64,000 bases of DNA from Nitrospira sp. (GCA_005239465.1 SPAW01000007.1:20890-84889); one strand, 5' to 3'; positions 6,759-15,488 are shown, numbered from the stretch's first letter. A program made the numbers and translations. The notes: a model not told the origin generated them from the letters alone.

Positions 6759-7925
6759 CTAATCCAAGCGTCGTCTGGCACCGCCTTGAACAATGAGAAA
6801 TTCATAGAGCCGACATTCCAGAGCGCCGTTAAAGAGCGGGGTTCGTTTGGAAGGGGCCAAGCCGATCAGTTTCGGAGCCCGGAGATCTCCTGTGAAAAGA
6901 TAGACACGCCAGCCTACACAGCGTGTCTTTAGCCAGGTTCCCAGCCGGGGGTAGAATTCATCAAGATCTGCTTCGGTGCCGAGACGAACCCCATAGGGGG
7001 GATTCATGATGAGTGTTCCTGGTTCTTGGGGCAGGGAGATCTCGAAGAGATCTTTTTGCGCGAGCGAAATATCTTGGTCCACGCCGGCGCGGCGAAAGTG
7101 GTCTCTGGCGATCTGCACCGCACGGGGATCTCGGTCAGATGCAAAGATAGAGACAGGACTGCCGGTCAGTCGCTTCGCAGCGGCTTGTTTGAGGGCTGTT
7201 TTCCAAAGGGATTGGTCGAAATCAGATAGGTGCTCGAATGCGAAATGCCGCCCTAAGCCGGGTGCGATTCGCCTGGCCACCATAGCCGCTTCGAGAGGGA
7301 TAGTCCCACCTCCACAGAGAGGATCAAGCAGGGGAGTCGTTCCATTCCAGCCGGCAAGACTCAAGATTCCTGCAGCCAGGTTTTCGCGCAAAGGAGCGTC
7401 GACGGTCGATCGACGAATGCCACGCTTAAAGAGGGGCTCTCCGGAAGTGTCGAGATAGATGGTAAGGTGCGTCGCATCGAGAAACGCATCGACGCGGATG
7501 TCCGGCCGTCGTGTGTTCACGCTTGGCCGAGCGCGCTGCACCTTCATGAATTTGTCGCAGATGGCATCCTTGATGCGGAGCGTAATGAAGTCGAGGCTTT
7601 TGAGCGGGCATTGCCGCGCACTGACTTTCACTTTGATGGTACGAGAGGAGGAGAACCATCGCGGCCAGGGAAGAGTAAAGGCCGCTGTGTACACGTCTTG
7701 TTCATTCCGATAGGGGGCGTGAGCGATTTCCCGAAGAATTCGGCTGGCAATTCGGCTTTCGAGATTCGCCCGATACAGAATTTCGAGTGAACCAGAAAAT
7801 GCCACACCCCCATCAGTGCGGCCAGTTACCTGGATGCCTAGATGAATCAGTTCCTGTTCGAGCGCGTACTCAAGTCCTCGGGGACAGGGTGCAAAGCAGC
7901 GAGCGTTTGTGCTATCCATGCTCAT
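6759..7925 (-). CDS. THUMP-domain SAM-dependent RNA (guanine-N2) methyltransferase
   Basis: A 388-residue cytosolic enzyme of the RlmL N-terminal/YpsC family, which methylates guanine N2 in 23S rRNA or tRNA. Residues about 5-165 form the ferredoxin-like and THUMP part (CPRGLEYALEQELIHLGI). The methyltransferase part follows, with DPLCGGGTIPLEAA (SAM-binding), FASDRDPRAVQIA (acidic loop) and the catalytic NPPYGVRLG. ATG 7925 was kept, though ATG 7919 is possible. It is shorter than E. coli RlmL because the second methyltransferase domain is absent, as in YpsC-like proteins. It is divergent from the NUDIX gene, with a 71-base spacer carrying short inverted words. Confidence 0.88.
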   Translation of the reverse strand: MSMDSTNARCFAPCPRGLEYALEQELIHLGIQVTGRTDGGVAFSGSLEILYRANLESRIASRILREIAHAPYRNEQDVYTAAFTLPWPRWFSSSRTIKVKVSARQCPLKSLDFITLRIKDAICDKFMKVQRARPSVNTRRPDIRVDAFLDATHLTIYLDTSGEPLFKRGIRRSTVDAPLRENLAAGILSLAGWNGTTPLLDPLCGGGTIPLEAAMVARRIAPGLGRHFAFEHLSDFDQSLWKTALKQAAAKRLTGSPVSIFASDRDPRAVQIARDHFRRAGVDQDISLAQKDLFEISLPQEPGTLIMNPPYGVRLGTEADLDEFYPRLGTWLKTRCVGWRVYLFTGDLRAPKLIGLAPSKRTPLFNGALECRLYEFLIVQGGARRRLD

Positions 7926-7935
7926 CGCATCGTTG

Positions 7936-7993
7936 TTCGTGGCGCGTGAATCATAACTCGCTTCACGAAATACGATTCACGAGATACGTCTTC
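7936..7993. repeat. Inverted/direct 'ttcacg' word repeats between divergent genes
   Basis: The spacer between the methyltransferase and NUDIX genes repeats the words cgtgaat, ttcacga and attcacga, with gatacgt variants. A similar word array occurs at 50935-51003. These resemble short intergenic repeats rather than operators. Confidence 0.4.
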
Positions 7994-7996
7994 GTT

Positions 7997-8542
7997 ATGA
8001 ACTATTGTAGCCACTGTGGCGCCCGAGTCACTCAGAAGGTTCCTCTCGGCGACAACCTGCCTCGGCACGTGTGTAATCAGTGCGAGCTAATTCATTACCA
8101 TAATCCCAAAATCGTCGCAGGCTGTATTCCGGAGTGGGAAAATCAAATCCTCTTGTGCCGGCGTGCGATCGAACCGCGGCTTGGGCTCTGGACCTTTCCG
8201 GCTGGGTTCATGGAGATCGGCGAAAGTACGGAACAAGCGGCGGTTCGAGAGACGAAGGAAGAGGCGCAAGCCGATGTCGCGATCACCGCGCTCTATGCCG
8301 TACTGAGTCTACCCCACATCGGACAGGTGTACCTGGTGTTTCGTGGCCGAATGCTCACGCCGATATGTGAGGCGGGATCGGAGAGCCTAGAAGTTCGGCT
8401 TTTCCCTCTTATCGCTATTCCATGGAAAGAGATGGCATTCCCGGTCGTGAGCGAGGCGCTTAGGCGCTATGTGGACGATGTGACGAACGGCCAGTTTCAG
8501 CTGCATCTTGCCAGCCTTCCGGACCGTCTCCCTTCCTATTAA
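7997..8542 (+). CDS. NUDIX hydrolase with N-terminal zinc ribbon
   Basis: A 181-residue protein. ATG 7997 is chosen because the protein then begins with MNYCSHCGARV, a CxxC zinc knuckle completed by CNQC near residues 32-35. This is the usual N-terminus of zinc-ribbon NUDIX proteins related to NADH pyrophosphatase. The NUDIX box reads GFMEIGESTEQAAV then RETKEEAQ, with the catalytic glutamates in REx2EE present and the final glycine replaced by glutamine. Substrate is probably a nucleotide diphosphate derivative such as NADH or ADP-ribose; the exact one cannot be told. An in-frame open stretch further upstream was rejected because it covers the neighbour's start. Confidence 0.88.
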   Translation: MNYCSHCGARVTQKVPLGDNLPRHVCNQCELIHYHNPKIVAGCIPEWENQILLCRRAIEPRLGLWTFPAGFMEIGESTEQAAVRETKEEAQADVAITALYAVLSLPHIGQVYLVFRGRMLTPICEAGSESLEVRLFPLIAIPWKEMAFPVVSEALRRYVDDVTNGQFQLHLASLPDRLPSY

Positions 8543-8588
8543 CCATTTGACCAACTTGGAGTGTGTGAGCAGGGGAGGATTCTGACGG

Positions 8589-8846
8589 TCACAATGCCGT
8601 TCGGTGCAGAATATGGTGAATGTCGACGATCTGCTCTGCCCGGTCGATAGAGTAGAAGATGCGCCAGTCTCCAGCCGTGTATTTACAAAGATTGGGGAGG
8701 TCCCGCGCAATCGTTTGATGGCGGAGATTGTTGACGTTTGAGGCGATCCACTTCGTCTTGTCGAACAATCGTTGGGCCATGGGCTGACCGGCTTGCGCGA
8801 GGTCCTGTAGGACTGCTGGACGAAATGCGAGTGTATACCATGCCAT
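8589..8846 (-). CDS. RelE/ParE-family toxin
   Basis: An 85-residue basic protein beginning MAWYTLAFRPAVLQDL, with the C-terminal pattern GDWRIFYSIDRAEQIVDIHHILHR. This is the typical core strand and end of RelE/ParE toxins (RIxYxID...I.I..I.HR). RelE members cleave mRNA on the ribosome and ParE members inhibit gyrase; the sequence alone does not decide. It lies six bases downstream of a small acidic partner gene, the usual antitoxin-toxin order in one transcript. Confidence 0.75.
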   Translation of the reverse strand: MAWYTLAFRPAVLQDLAQAGQPMAQRLFDKTKWIASNVNNLRHQTIARDLPNLCKYTAGDWRIFYSIDRAEQIVDIHHILHRTAL

Positions 8847-8852
8847 GGGTCA

Positions 8853-9055
8853 TCACCAGCGAAGATCGAGCTTCTCCGCGACCTCTTCGCCGGAGACGCG
8901 CTCAGTACTAGTGAGAGATTCTTTCAATTGAGTATGGAGGGCTTCACTCAGTTGGAGACCAAGATCTGGATCGCCTAAGAGTTCACGAAGCCGGTCATCG
9001 ACCAAACCGCGAACGAGTTCCTTCAATTGATTCAGGGTGAGCTGCGCAAGATCCA
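8853..9055 (-). CDS. Antitoxin of a RelE/ParE-type pair
   Basis: A 67-residue protein beginning MDLAQLTLNQLKELVRGLV and ending GEEVAEKLDLRW. It is leucine- and glutamate-rich and predicted helical, as expected for an antitoxin. It is placed directly upstream of the toxin with a six-base gap. ATG 9055 was chosen because upstream extension gives an unusual basic sequence. No classical DNA-binding motif is obvious, so whether it represses its own operon is open. Confidence 0.6.
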
Positions 9056-9136
9056 TTGGGAAAAGGATACGGATCCTTTTGTCGGAAATGCAACTGCCGG
9101 AAACAAGGGAGAGAGGGGTGGGATAAAGGAACGGTG

Positions 9137-9463
9137 CTAGGCGTTCCCGACCTTTGCCGAGAGCTGTTCGACGATGCGATTGAGTCGTTCTTGTTGCGGA
9201 GGCGCCACGGTCAAAAATTCCATTCCGATTCCATGAGATCCTGTCCATCGAACAGTCGCATTGCTGATTGTGATCGGAGTGGCCTCGCCGGGCAGTTGGA
9301 GAAGTAACTCAATCTGCATGCCGGTAAAGGGACGAATGAAACTCTCTACCCGACAGCCCTTCAGCGACAGGTCCTTCAACGACGCGTTGTAACGTAACTT
9401 ATCCTTATGAATCAGCGTGCTCGGGATCGTCACGGGGAATCGCGGGAACTTACGAACAACCAT
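9137..9463 (-). CDS. PilZ-domain protein
   Basis: A 108-residue single-domain PilZ protein. The N-terminus MVVRKFPRFPVTIPSTL carries the basic RKxPR motif that grips cyclic di-GMP, and DLSLKGCRVES corresponds to the second conserved motif (usually D/NxSxxG). ATVRWTGSHGIGMEFL is the family's C-terminal strand. It probably acts as a small cyclic di-GMP receptor in the cytosol. It is monocistronic and follows no recognised partner. A similar protein is encoded at 44505-44834. Confidence 0.78.
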   Translation of the reverse strand: MVVRKFPRFPVTIPSTLIHKDKLRYNASLKDLSLKGCRVESFIRPFTGMQIELLLQLPGEATPITISNATVRWTGSHGIGMEFLTVAPPQQERLNRIVEQLSAKVGNA

Positions 9464-9972
9464 TGTGCATCCTTATGTCTGTCGGCAATGGTCCGGAACC
9501 GAATAGCTTGTTATGCAGCCTCGATGAGTGTGTCAATAACAAACTGTGCGAGACAATCTCGCTCAGCTTCCTGCTTGCCCAGGAAATCGACCCCAAACGC
9601 GCCCTCCATCGTCCTCCGTGCTGTCGCCGCATGAACTATTACAAGGGCATGATCGTGCGGAGGCTGAGTTGGATGTTTAGAATGTCTTCCGTCGAAACAA
9701 CACTCTCGCTGATCATTTTCATCCGCCTACACCAAGGTCGTAGACCGTTTCCGTACCTGCATGACCGCCTGAGAATGCAATCGGGAATTCGACCTCGAAT
9801 CGGTCGCGTTGGCGTTGCTCCATACGTACCGGGTCGGGTCTCAGTCCCTTCTTAGCAGGCTATTGATCTGGGGCGGTCTTGTCAATGAAAACACTGAACT
9901 AAGCAGCCGTGCGATCAGCAGCAACAAGACTAGCGACGTGGACACTATCAGCTGGGAAACACACGCGATGCG
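9464..9972. other. Gene-free stretch
   Basis: About 510 bases between the PilZ gene and the coiled-coil exported protein, both leftward. A plus-strand open frame at 9463-9855 has no ribosome-binding site and cysteine/arginine-rich low-similarity translation, and was not accepted. No hairpin or repeat stands out. Confidence 0.5.
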
Positions 9973-10470
9973 TTAGCGACGATGTCCCCAATGTCGATAG
10001 AACAGAGGCCCCCAATAGGGGCGGTAGTAATAGGGCGGTCCATATCCGTAGATCCAGGGGCGACCAAGATAGAGCCCAAACCCTAGGCCCGGAGGATGGA
10101 AATACACGTATGGATAGGGGTCTGGGGCAACGGTTGTTGTCGGTCGGTCTGAAAGCTGTCGTTGCAAGTCGGCTGTAGCGGCGGCTTGTCGATCAACCTG
10201 ATTTTTGAGTTGGCCGACGGTATCCTGCTGTGCTTGGAGTTGACCTTCGAGCTGTCCAATTTTCTCCCGCTGAAATTCGATGAAGGTGTTCAGACAGCGG
10301 GTCTGGGTATCGCCTTCATAGTTGGAACACTCCCAGGGGACTCGCGGGATTTCAGCTCGAACCGGCAGAGCGCCGATGAGCAGGAGTAACGTCAGGTCGA
10401 TTACCCAAATCGTGGCTTGTAGCGAAGGATGTTGCCGGAAGGTCTCCACCACCGACCTACGACCATTCAT
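9973..10470 (-). CDS. Exported coiled-coil protein with tyrosine/proline/glycine-rich tail
   Basis: A 165-residue protein of unknown function. Residues about 20-40 (TIWVIDLTLLLLIGALPVRA) form a signal peptide or membrane anchor with a likely cleavage after VRA. WECSNYEGDTQTRCLNTFIE holds two cysteines that could form a disulfide. Residues about 65-108 are a glutamine-rich coiled coil (REKIGQLEGQLQAQQDTVGQL). The C-terminus is rich in Tyr, Pro and Gly (YYYRPYWGPLFYRHWGH). The layout suggests an envelope protein. Confidence 0.7.
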   Translation of the reverse strand: MNGRRSVVETFRQHPSLQATIWVIDLTLLLLIGALPVRAEIPRVPWECSNYEGDTQTRCLNTFIEFQREKIGQLEGQLQAQQDTVGQLKNQVDRQAAATADLQRQLSDRPTTTVAPDPYPYVYFHPPGLGFGLYLGRPWIYGYGPPYYYRPYWGPLFYRHWGHRR

Positions 10471-10629
10471 GGGTTTCCCTCCTTGATTGTCGTCACCTAC
10501 AGGCTACCATGAGAAATTAACTTTGAATAGGCCGTCTCCGGATATTGGGAAGAATGCATTTCTAAGGAGGTGGTTGACGTCTGCACGAAAAGAGTTGTGC
10601 GTTTGATTTTGGAGAGGGGGTCTCCTACA

Positions 10630-11397
10630 ATGCCGATGGTCAAGGACTGTGAGCGTATGGCTCGTCGTACACCTCCCAAACCCCGTCACTCTAAAAGAAG
10701 ATCTCCCAAGCCAATTTCACTCAATGCCTCCGCAAAGCGTCGATTTCAACAGCGTCTCTTGAAGTGGTATCAAGAGCATGGCCGTGATTTGCCCTGGCGG
10801 AGGACTTCGAATCCCTACCACATCCTCGTGTCAGAAGTGATGCTGCAACAAACGCAGGTGGATCGGGTCATCCCGAAGTACCACGAGTTTTTGGAGCGCT
10901 ATCCCAGTTTCGAGGATCTGGCTGAGGCCCCAGTGGCGGATGTGAAGAAGACCTGGTATCCACTGGGGTACAATATCCGTCCCGAACGGCTGCACGGTAT
11001 CGCGTGTGAAACGGTGGAGCGGTATGGGGGAAAGTTACCCAACGATGCGGAAGAGTTGCTGTCGTTTAAAGGTATCGGGCGTTATACCGCCGGTGCGATT
11101 CGCTCCTTCGCGTTTAATGAGGATGCCCCCATATTGGATACGAATGTGATTCGTGTGCTGCATAGAGTATTTGTGGCTGACGGCGATCCCAAGACGCAGA
11201 AGGCGATGATGTGGGATTACTCTGAGGCCTTAATCCCCCACGGAAAAGGGTATGACTTTAATCAGGCGATCATGGATTTCGGGGCGTTGGTCTGCACGGC
11301 TCGTGATCCATATTGTCTCCTCTGTCCAATGAAATCGTTCTGCAAGACCTACCCCTTCGACACGACGACAGGTGGAAGTTTAACAGACATATCATGA
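10630..11397 (+). CDS. mutY: A/G-specific adenine glycosylase
   Basis: A 255-residue base-excision repair enzyme that removes adenine mispaired with 8-oxoguanine. It shows the catalytic Glu69 in SEVMLQQTQVDRV, the helix-hairpin-helix LLSFKGIGRYTAGAI, the catalytic Asp170 in ILDTNVIRVLHR and a 4Fe-4S loop with spacing C-x6-C-x2-C-x5-C (CTARDPYCLLCPMKSFC). The hairpin motif has FKG where LPG is usual. ATG 10630 was chosen for the GGAGAGGGGG at 10611-10620. Unlike the roughly 350-residue enzymes it lacks the C-terminal NUDIX-like recognition domain. Instead, a separate MutT gene overlaps its stop by ATGA, so the two products are probably made together. Confidence 0.9.
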   Translation: MPMVKDCERMARRTPPKPRHSKRRSPKPISLNASAKRRFQQRLLKWYQEHGRDLPWRRTSNPYHILVSEVMLQQTQVDRVIPKYHEFLERYPSFEDLAEAPVADVKKTWYPLGYNIRPERLHGIACETVERYGGKLPNDAEELLSFKGIGRYTAGAIRSFAFNEDAPILDTNVIRVLHRVFVADGDPKTQKAMMWDYSEALIPHGKGYDFNQAIMDFGALVCTARDPYCLLCPMKSFCKTYPFDTTTGGSLTDIS

Positions 11398-11798
11398 AAG
11401 TTATCGAAGTGGCGGCGGGACTCATTCATCATGAAGGTCGCTATTTGATCGCCCGCCGGAAGCCCGGCGTCCATTTGGCGGGTTTCTGGGAATTTCCTGG
11501 GGGAAAACGAGAGACTGGAGAATCCTTAGCGGAATGTTTGCAGCGGGAGTTATTCGAGGAGTTGAGTATTCGAGTCGATCTTCCTGTCCCGTATCAGATC
11601 GTTCGGCATGACTATCCTGAAAAGATCGTGGAATTGCATTTTTTTCGCTGTGCGATCGAACAGGGGCAGGCAATGCCAGCCGACTGTGCGGAGATCAAAT
11701 GGGTTTTTCCCGAAGAGTTGACGCAATTTAAGTTTCCTCCGGCTGACCGAGTCATTATTAATTCATTGCAGCGTGACGCGTTAAGGGCTTCACGATGA
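11394..11798 (+). CDS. mutT: 8-oxo-dGTP diphosphatase (MutT-type NUDIX)
   Basis: A 134-residue NUDIX hydrolase that would clean 8-oxo-dGTP from the nucleotide pool. The NUDIX box is GGKRETGESLAECLQ then RELFEELS, with all catalytic glutamates present, preceded by GFWEFPGG typical of MutT. ATG 11394 overlaps the mutY TGA as ATGA, and its own stop overlaps the next start the same way. Coupling with mutY places two arms of the oxidised-guanine defence in one operon. It could alternatively serve as a detached C-terminal domain for the short MutY, since that domain has the same fold. Confidence 0.88.
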   Translation: MKVIEVAAGLIHHEGRYLIARRKPGVHLAGFWEFPGGKRETGESLAECLQRELFEELSIRVDLPVPYQIVRHDYPEKIVELHFFRCAIEQGQAMPADCAEIKWVFPEELTQFKFPPADRVIINSLQRDALRASR

Positions 11799-12508
11799 AA
11801 GTCGTTCTTGATATCGAAACCATCCAGGCTTCTCGCGAGGAATGGGCTCGTTTGATGGGAAAGACGTCTATGAGCGTTGAAGGCTCTCAAGCCGACGAGG
11901 GTTTTGATCTCTTTGCGGCAGGAGTGGCTGAAGAACAACGGCATGCAGAAGATGAGCTGTATGCAAAGTCGGCGTTCGATGGGACCTTTAGTCGCATCGT
12001 TTGTATTGGCCTCCTGGAGTTCTCCGATCAGATGGAAGCGCGCAGTGCCATTGCATGGTATGGGGCAAACGAACGAGAACTGCTTCGCCAATTTTGGGCA
12101 CGTCTTGCCCAGGATCGACCGACGCTGTTCATCACGCATAACGGCCTCGGGTTTGATCTCCCATTTATCAGGAAGCGGTCGATCATCAATCAAGTGAAGC
12201 CTAGCCTCGACATCAATCTGGCGAAGTTTCGCACCGAGCCGGTCTATGACACGATGGCGATCTGGAGTAATTGGGATACGCGAGGATGGGTGAAACTCGA
12301 TGTGCTTGCCAGGGCCTTACAAGTCGAGACGAAATCCGGTAGCGGGGGCCAGGTGGCTGAGATGTGGGAGAAGGGACAGGGACTTGAGCTTGCTCGCTAC
12401 TGTCTCCAAGATACGTATGTCACGTATGCTTGTTATTGCCGTATGAATTTTCGGCAGCCCCTGTCCCGAGAAGTTGTCCTGCTACAACCGGAGTTACTCG
12501 AAATCTGA
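11795..12508 (+). CDS. DEDDy 3'-5' exonuclease (PolB-exonuclease-like)
   Basis: A 237-residue predicted 3'-5' exonuclease related to the proofreading domain of family B polymerases. Motif Exo I is VVLDIET (Asp and Glu), Exo II is ITHNGLGFDLPFI (Asp) and Exo III is YCLQDTYVTYACY (Tyr and Asp), completing the four acidic metal ligands. ATG 11795 overlaps the mutT stop by four bases, making it the third gene of a mutY-mutT-exonuclease operon. Substrate is unknown; repair-associated trimming is a reasonable inference from context. Confidence 0.82.
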   Translation: MKVVLDIETIQASREEWARLMGKTSMSVEGSQADEGFDLFAAGVAEEQRHAEDELYAKSAFDGTFSRIVCIGLLEFSDQMEARSAIAWYGANERELLRQFWARLAQDRPTLFITHNGLGFDLPFIRKRSIINQVKPSLDINLAKFRTEPVYDTMAIWSNWDTRGWVKLDVLARALQVETKSGSGGQVAEMWEKGQGLELARYCLQDTYVTYACYCRMNFRQPLSREVVLLQPELLEI

Positions 12509-12523
12509 TGATCGACCAACCGA

Positions 12524-13504
12524 TCAGTGGGTCGGATAGGCTTCGGCTGTTTTCTTTTTCGGTGCCGAGTGCCCCGCTCCTTTGTTGGCCTTAATGGCTT
12601 TCACCTCCGCTGTGCGTTCGCGAAGTTCTTGCTTCATCCACTCGACTTCCTTCTTCAATATCGCGATCTCGGACTCCTTCATCTTGTTGGACTCGCGCGC
12701 TTGACGAAGCTCATCCAGCTTTTTGCTCAGCAGTTCGTCATTGCTCATTTCAGAAGAGCCTGGGTCGCTAGACGCAGGATTGCTCGTCGCTAGAGATTGG
12801 ACGGCTATGGGAGCTTCCTGTTTCGGCGTTGCCTTCGCGATCGGAGTGGCAGGCACTGGTGAAGCCGGCATGGGCTTTGGTGTAGCTGCAACCGGGATTG
12901 CGCCCGGCATCGGAGCCTTAGCGAGTGCCTGGTAATCGATCACCATGGACATAGCTCCAACGGCCCATGCAGCGGCATAGGACGGAGCCTTTTCGATACG
13001 CGCGGCTGAGCTCGGCATGAATCCCAAGGCCTTCTTGCTCCGGGAAGGGGCGATCGTCAGATAGATGGAACCTTGTTGCACGTAGAGGGTGCCCGCTGTG
13101 GGTTCAGTGCCTGACCCTGCCGATGGAGACACCGTGAAACCGACAATCTGCTCCGGTCTCGCTTGCGATAAGCCTTGGGCTAGCAGGGGAGCAAGAAACT
13201 CGGCGTCTTCATCGCTGAATGCTCTCATCGGCTTGCTACCACCGGCGGGCATGTTTGCTGGCGCTTTCATGACGTCATCGGCAACTACGCCTTTGACCAC
13301 CTTGAGCATGGTCATCTGGTCGATCATGGCTGGATGACTAGCCTCGAACGACCAATCGGCGACTTCATTAAGATGAACCGATCCTTTGGCGCTCTTGTGG
13401 ACGGTTGACCCTCCGTAAAACATCGAGCATCCGGTTACCAGGAGACAAAGGGAAAGCAATGCACCGATGTATTGAAGGCCTCGAGTGTATAAAGATGCAC
13501 GCAT
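12524..13504 (-). CDS. Outer-envelope lipoprotein with Ala/Pro-rich linker and coiled coil
   Basis: A 326-residue protein of unknown function. The N-terminus RGLQYIGALLSLCLLVTGCSM has a signal peptide ending in lipobox LVTGC, so the mature protein would carry lipid on Cys26 or thereabouts. Residues about 40-195 form a globular part (ASHPAMIDQMTMLKVVKGV...GTLYVQQGSIYLTIAPS). Residues about 200-240 are rich in Ala and Pro, and residues about 255-310 form a coiled coil (LSKKLDELRQARESNKMKES). The tail is lysine-rich. It converges on the exonuclease gene with a 15-base gap. Confidence 0.72.
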   Translation of the reverse strand: MRASLYTRGLQYIGALLSLCLLVTGCSMFYGGSTVHKSAKGSVHLNEVADWSFEASHPAMIDQMTMLKVVKGVVADDVMKAPANMPAGGSKPMRAFSDEDAEFLAPLLAQGLSQARPEQIVGFTVSPSAGSGTEPTAGTLYVQQGSIYLTIAPSRSKKALGFMPSSAARIEKAPSYAAAWAVGAMSMVIDYQALAKAPMPGAIPVAATPKPMPASPVPATPIAKATPKQEAPIAVQSLATSNPASSDPGSSEMSNDELLSKKLDELRQARESNKMKESEIAILKKEVEWMKQELRERTAEVKAIKANKGAGHSAPKKKTAEAYPTH

Positions 13505-14153
13505 GTCAGTTCTCCTATTTAGTGTTCAGAGAGAAGAAAACTTCTGGATGGGTGGAGGCCTTGATTCTCAAATTCCGTTTATTGTCGAACTACCAGACGC
13601 CCAGACCCATGAGCACCATACCCATGGCAAGCCATCCGAGCACACCGACGGAAATGATCGTTTCGAGTGTCATACGAGACTCCGAAGAATTGGGAGTAGT
13701 CTGAGAATCAAGGAGTGTCATTAAGAGAGGGAAACTCCTTTGGAATTGCGCCAGTAAATGATGAACGCAAAAATATGGAGCAAAGTCCGTGCCTTCTGGT
13801 TATGGACGGTAAAAACGCTGCATAGAGGTTTGCCAGGATGGTCAAGATCAACACCAAAAATCTATAAGAGAAAGTGATCTTACGAAATGGGCATTTAGAA
13901 CATCTAATATTTCAATGAGAATCATATAGTTATTGTTAATTGTTCAATTGCTTACAAATGAGGTATGCCAAGCAAATGGGTGGGTGAGCTAGGATATGCA
14001 GGAAGACAGTGATAGGGAGGAGCAGGAAAGAATTAACAGAGAACTGTCAGAAAATGTTCACCTTGAATGGTTGGGCGTGCAGAATTGTTCTGGCAGTGAG
14101 CAACGTTGAGTATCGGGTAAAAGAGAGCCGGACGATCAGTGCAAGACTGAAAG
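13505..14153. other. Gene-poor stretch
   Basis: About 650 bases between the lipoprotein and miaB genes, both leftward. It contains one plausible 43-residue membrane protein (13590-13721). The part at 13840-13960 is AT-rich and could hold the promoter for that small gene. No repeat was noted. Confidence 0.5.
13590..13721 (-). CDS. Small single-pass membrane protein, 43 residues
   Basis: From ATG 13721 to TAG 13590-13592. The first 16 residues are polar (MTLLDSQTTPNSSESR) and the rest is one hydrophobic helix (LETIISVGVLGWLAMGMVLM). A second start at Met17 with GGAG five bases before it would give a 27-residue peptide. AAGGAG lies about 13 bases before the first ATG. No known family. Hydrophobic small proteins of this size are often real but easily missed. 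Confidence 0.4.
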   Translation of the reverse strand: MTLLDSQTTPNSSESRMTLETIISVGVLGWLAMGMVLMGLGVW

Positions 14154-15488
14154 TTATTCGCCGTAAAGGGTGGCGGCAGAGGCGTCGAAGATGTGTTTCG
14201 TAATGAGAGTGCCTGGCTCAAAAAGGCTGGTTCCCTTATCCCACACCACGGTGATGTTGCCGTCCGTTTTCCCCATTCCCTGAGTTGAAGAACGGGTAGC
14301 GTCACGCTCGACCAGAATCTCCATCTCCCTGCCAACATACTCGCGATTACGTTCTAGGGTAATGCGGCGTTGGACCTCTACTAATTTCGAGACACGTGTG
14401 CCTTTGACAAAATCGGGCACATCGTCGAGATACTTTCGCGCAGCGATCGTATTCTTCCGTTCTGAATATTTGAAGATGTACGCTGAGTCGAACCGTACCC
14501 GTTCCACCATGCGATAGGTATCCTGAAAGTCCTCATCTGATTCGGAACAGAAGCCACAGATGATATCCGTGGTGAGGACAACATCGGGGATGGTTCCTCT
14601 AATGCGCTCCACTAGCGCAAGATAGTCAGCCTCGGTATAGGTCCGTCCCATGAGATCGAGTATTCGATCGCTTCCCGCTTGAAGTGGAAGATGGATGTGC
14701 TTGCAGACTTTTGGATGGGTGGCTATGGCTTCAATCAGTGCGGGAGGAAAATCTTTTGGGTGAGGGGAGGTAAACCGCACCCGATCGATTCCCGGCGTGT
14801 CCGCAACGGCACAAACGAGTCTCGCAAAATCCCATTCATCGGAGCGATAGGAATTCACATTTTGGCCAAGCAAGGTGATCTGTTTAAACCCACTGGCGGC
14901 AGCATCACGCGCTTCGAGGAGAATGGCTTCAGGGTCACGAGACCGCTCACGCCCGCGGGTATAGGGGACGACACAGAAGGAGCAGAAGTTGTCGCACCCT
15001 CGCATGACAGTGATCCAGGCGTTCACTCCACTGTTGCGGTCCGGCATGATGCCTTCGTAGGTTTCATACTCAGACAAGTCGAGAGCAAACCCTTTCTGGG
15101 AGAAGCCCTGTTCTTGGGCTTCGAGCGCGGTTGAAAGCAACATGGGGAGTTGCCGGTAGGCGTCCGGTCCGGCCAAGATGTCGACGAGCGGTTCCTTTTC
15201 CGCCAGTTCACCCTTCAGATTCTGAGCCATACAACCCAGGACTCCGACAACAAGGGGGCGCTGTTTCTTGAGCCCTTTCAACTCAGAGAGGTGAGCGTAA
15301 ATCTTGTTGTGGGCGTTCTCCCGAATAGCGCAGGTGTTCACAAGAACTACGTCGGCTCGCTCGCGATCTTCCGTAAATGCAAACCCTTCTCGCTTCAGCA
15401 TCGAGCGAACGAGCTCGCTGTCAGATTCGTTCATCTGGCAGCCGAAAGTTTCAATGTGCACCTGAGGAGTGGGAGATTTCGGCCTCAT
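14154..15488 (-). CDS. miaB: tRNA-2-methylthio-N6-dimethylallyladenosine synthase
   Basis: A 444-residue radical-SAM methylthiotransferase that adds a methylthio group to i6A37 of tRNAs reading U-starting codons. The N-terminal UPF0004 domain holds three cluster cysteines (FGCQMNESDSE, NTCAIREN, GCMAQ). The radical-SAM motif is CDNFCSFC followed by VVPYTRGRERSR. The C-terminal TRAM domain (VGREMEILVERD) binds tRNA. Length is typical. Its start overlaps the stop of the upstream mtaB gene by four bases, so two related tRNA-37 modification enzymes are co-transcribed. Confidence 0.95.
   Translation of the reverse strand: MRPKSPTPQVHIETFGCQMNESDSELVRSMLKREGFAFTEDRERADVVLVNTCAIRENAHNKIYAHLSELKGLKKQRPLVVGVLGCMAQNLKGELAEKEPLVDILAGPDAYRQLPMLLSTALEAQEQGFSQKGFALDLSEYETYEGIMPDRNSGVNAWITVMRGCDNFCSFCVVPYTRGRERSRDPEAILLEARDAAASGFKQITLLGQNVNSYRSDEWDFARLVCAVADTPGIDRVRFTSPHPKDFPPALIEAIATHPKVCKHIHLPLQAGSDRILDLMGRTYTEADYLALVERIRGTIPDVVLTTDIICGFCSESDEDFQDTYRMVERVRFDSAYIFKYSERKNTIAARKYLDDVPDFVKGTRVSKLVEVQRRITLERNREYVGREMEILVERDATRSSTQGMGKTDGNITVVWDKGTSLFEPGTLITKHIFDASAATLYGE

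Noticed and set aside
9463..9855. 130-residue plus-strand open frame
   Set aside because: No ribosome-binding site, no domain, and unusual Cys/Arg content.
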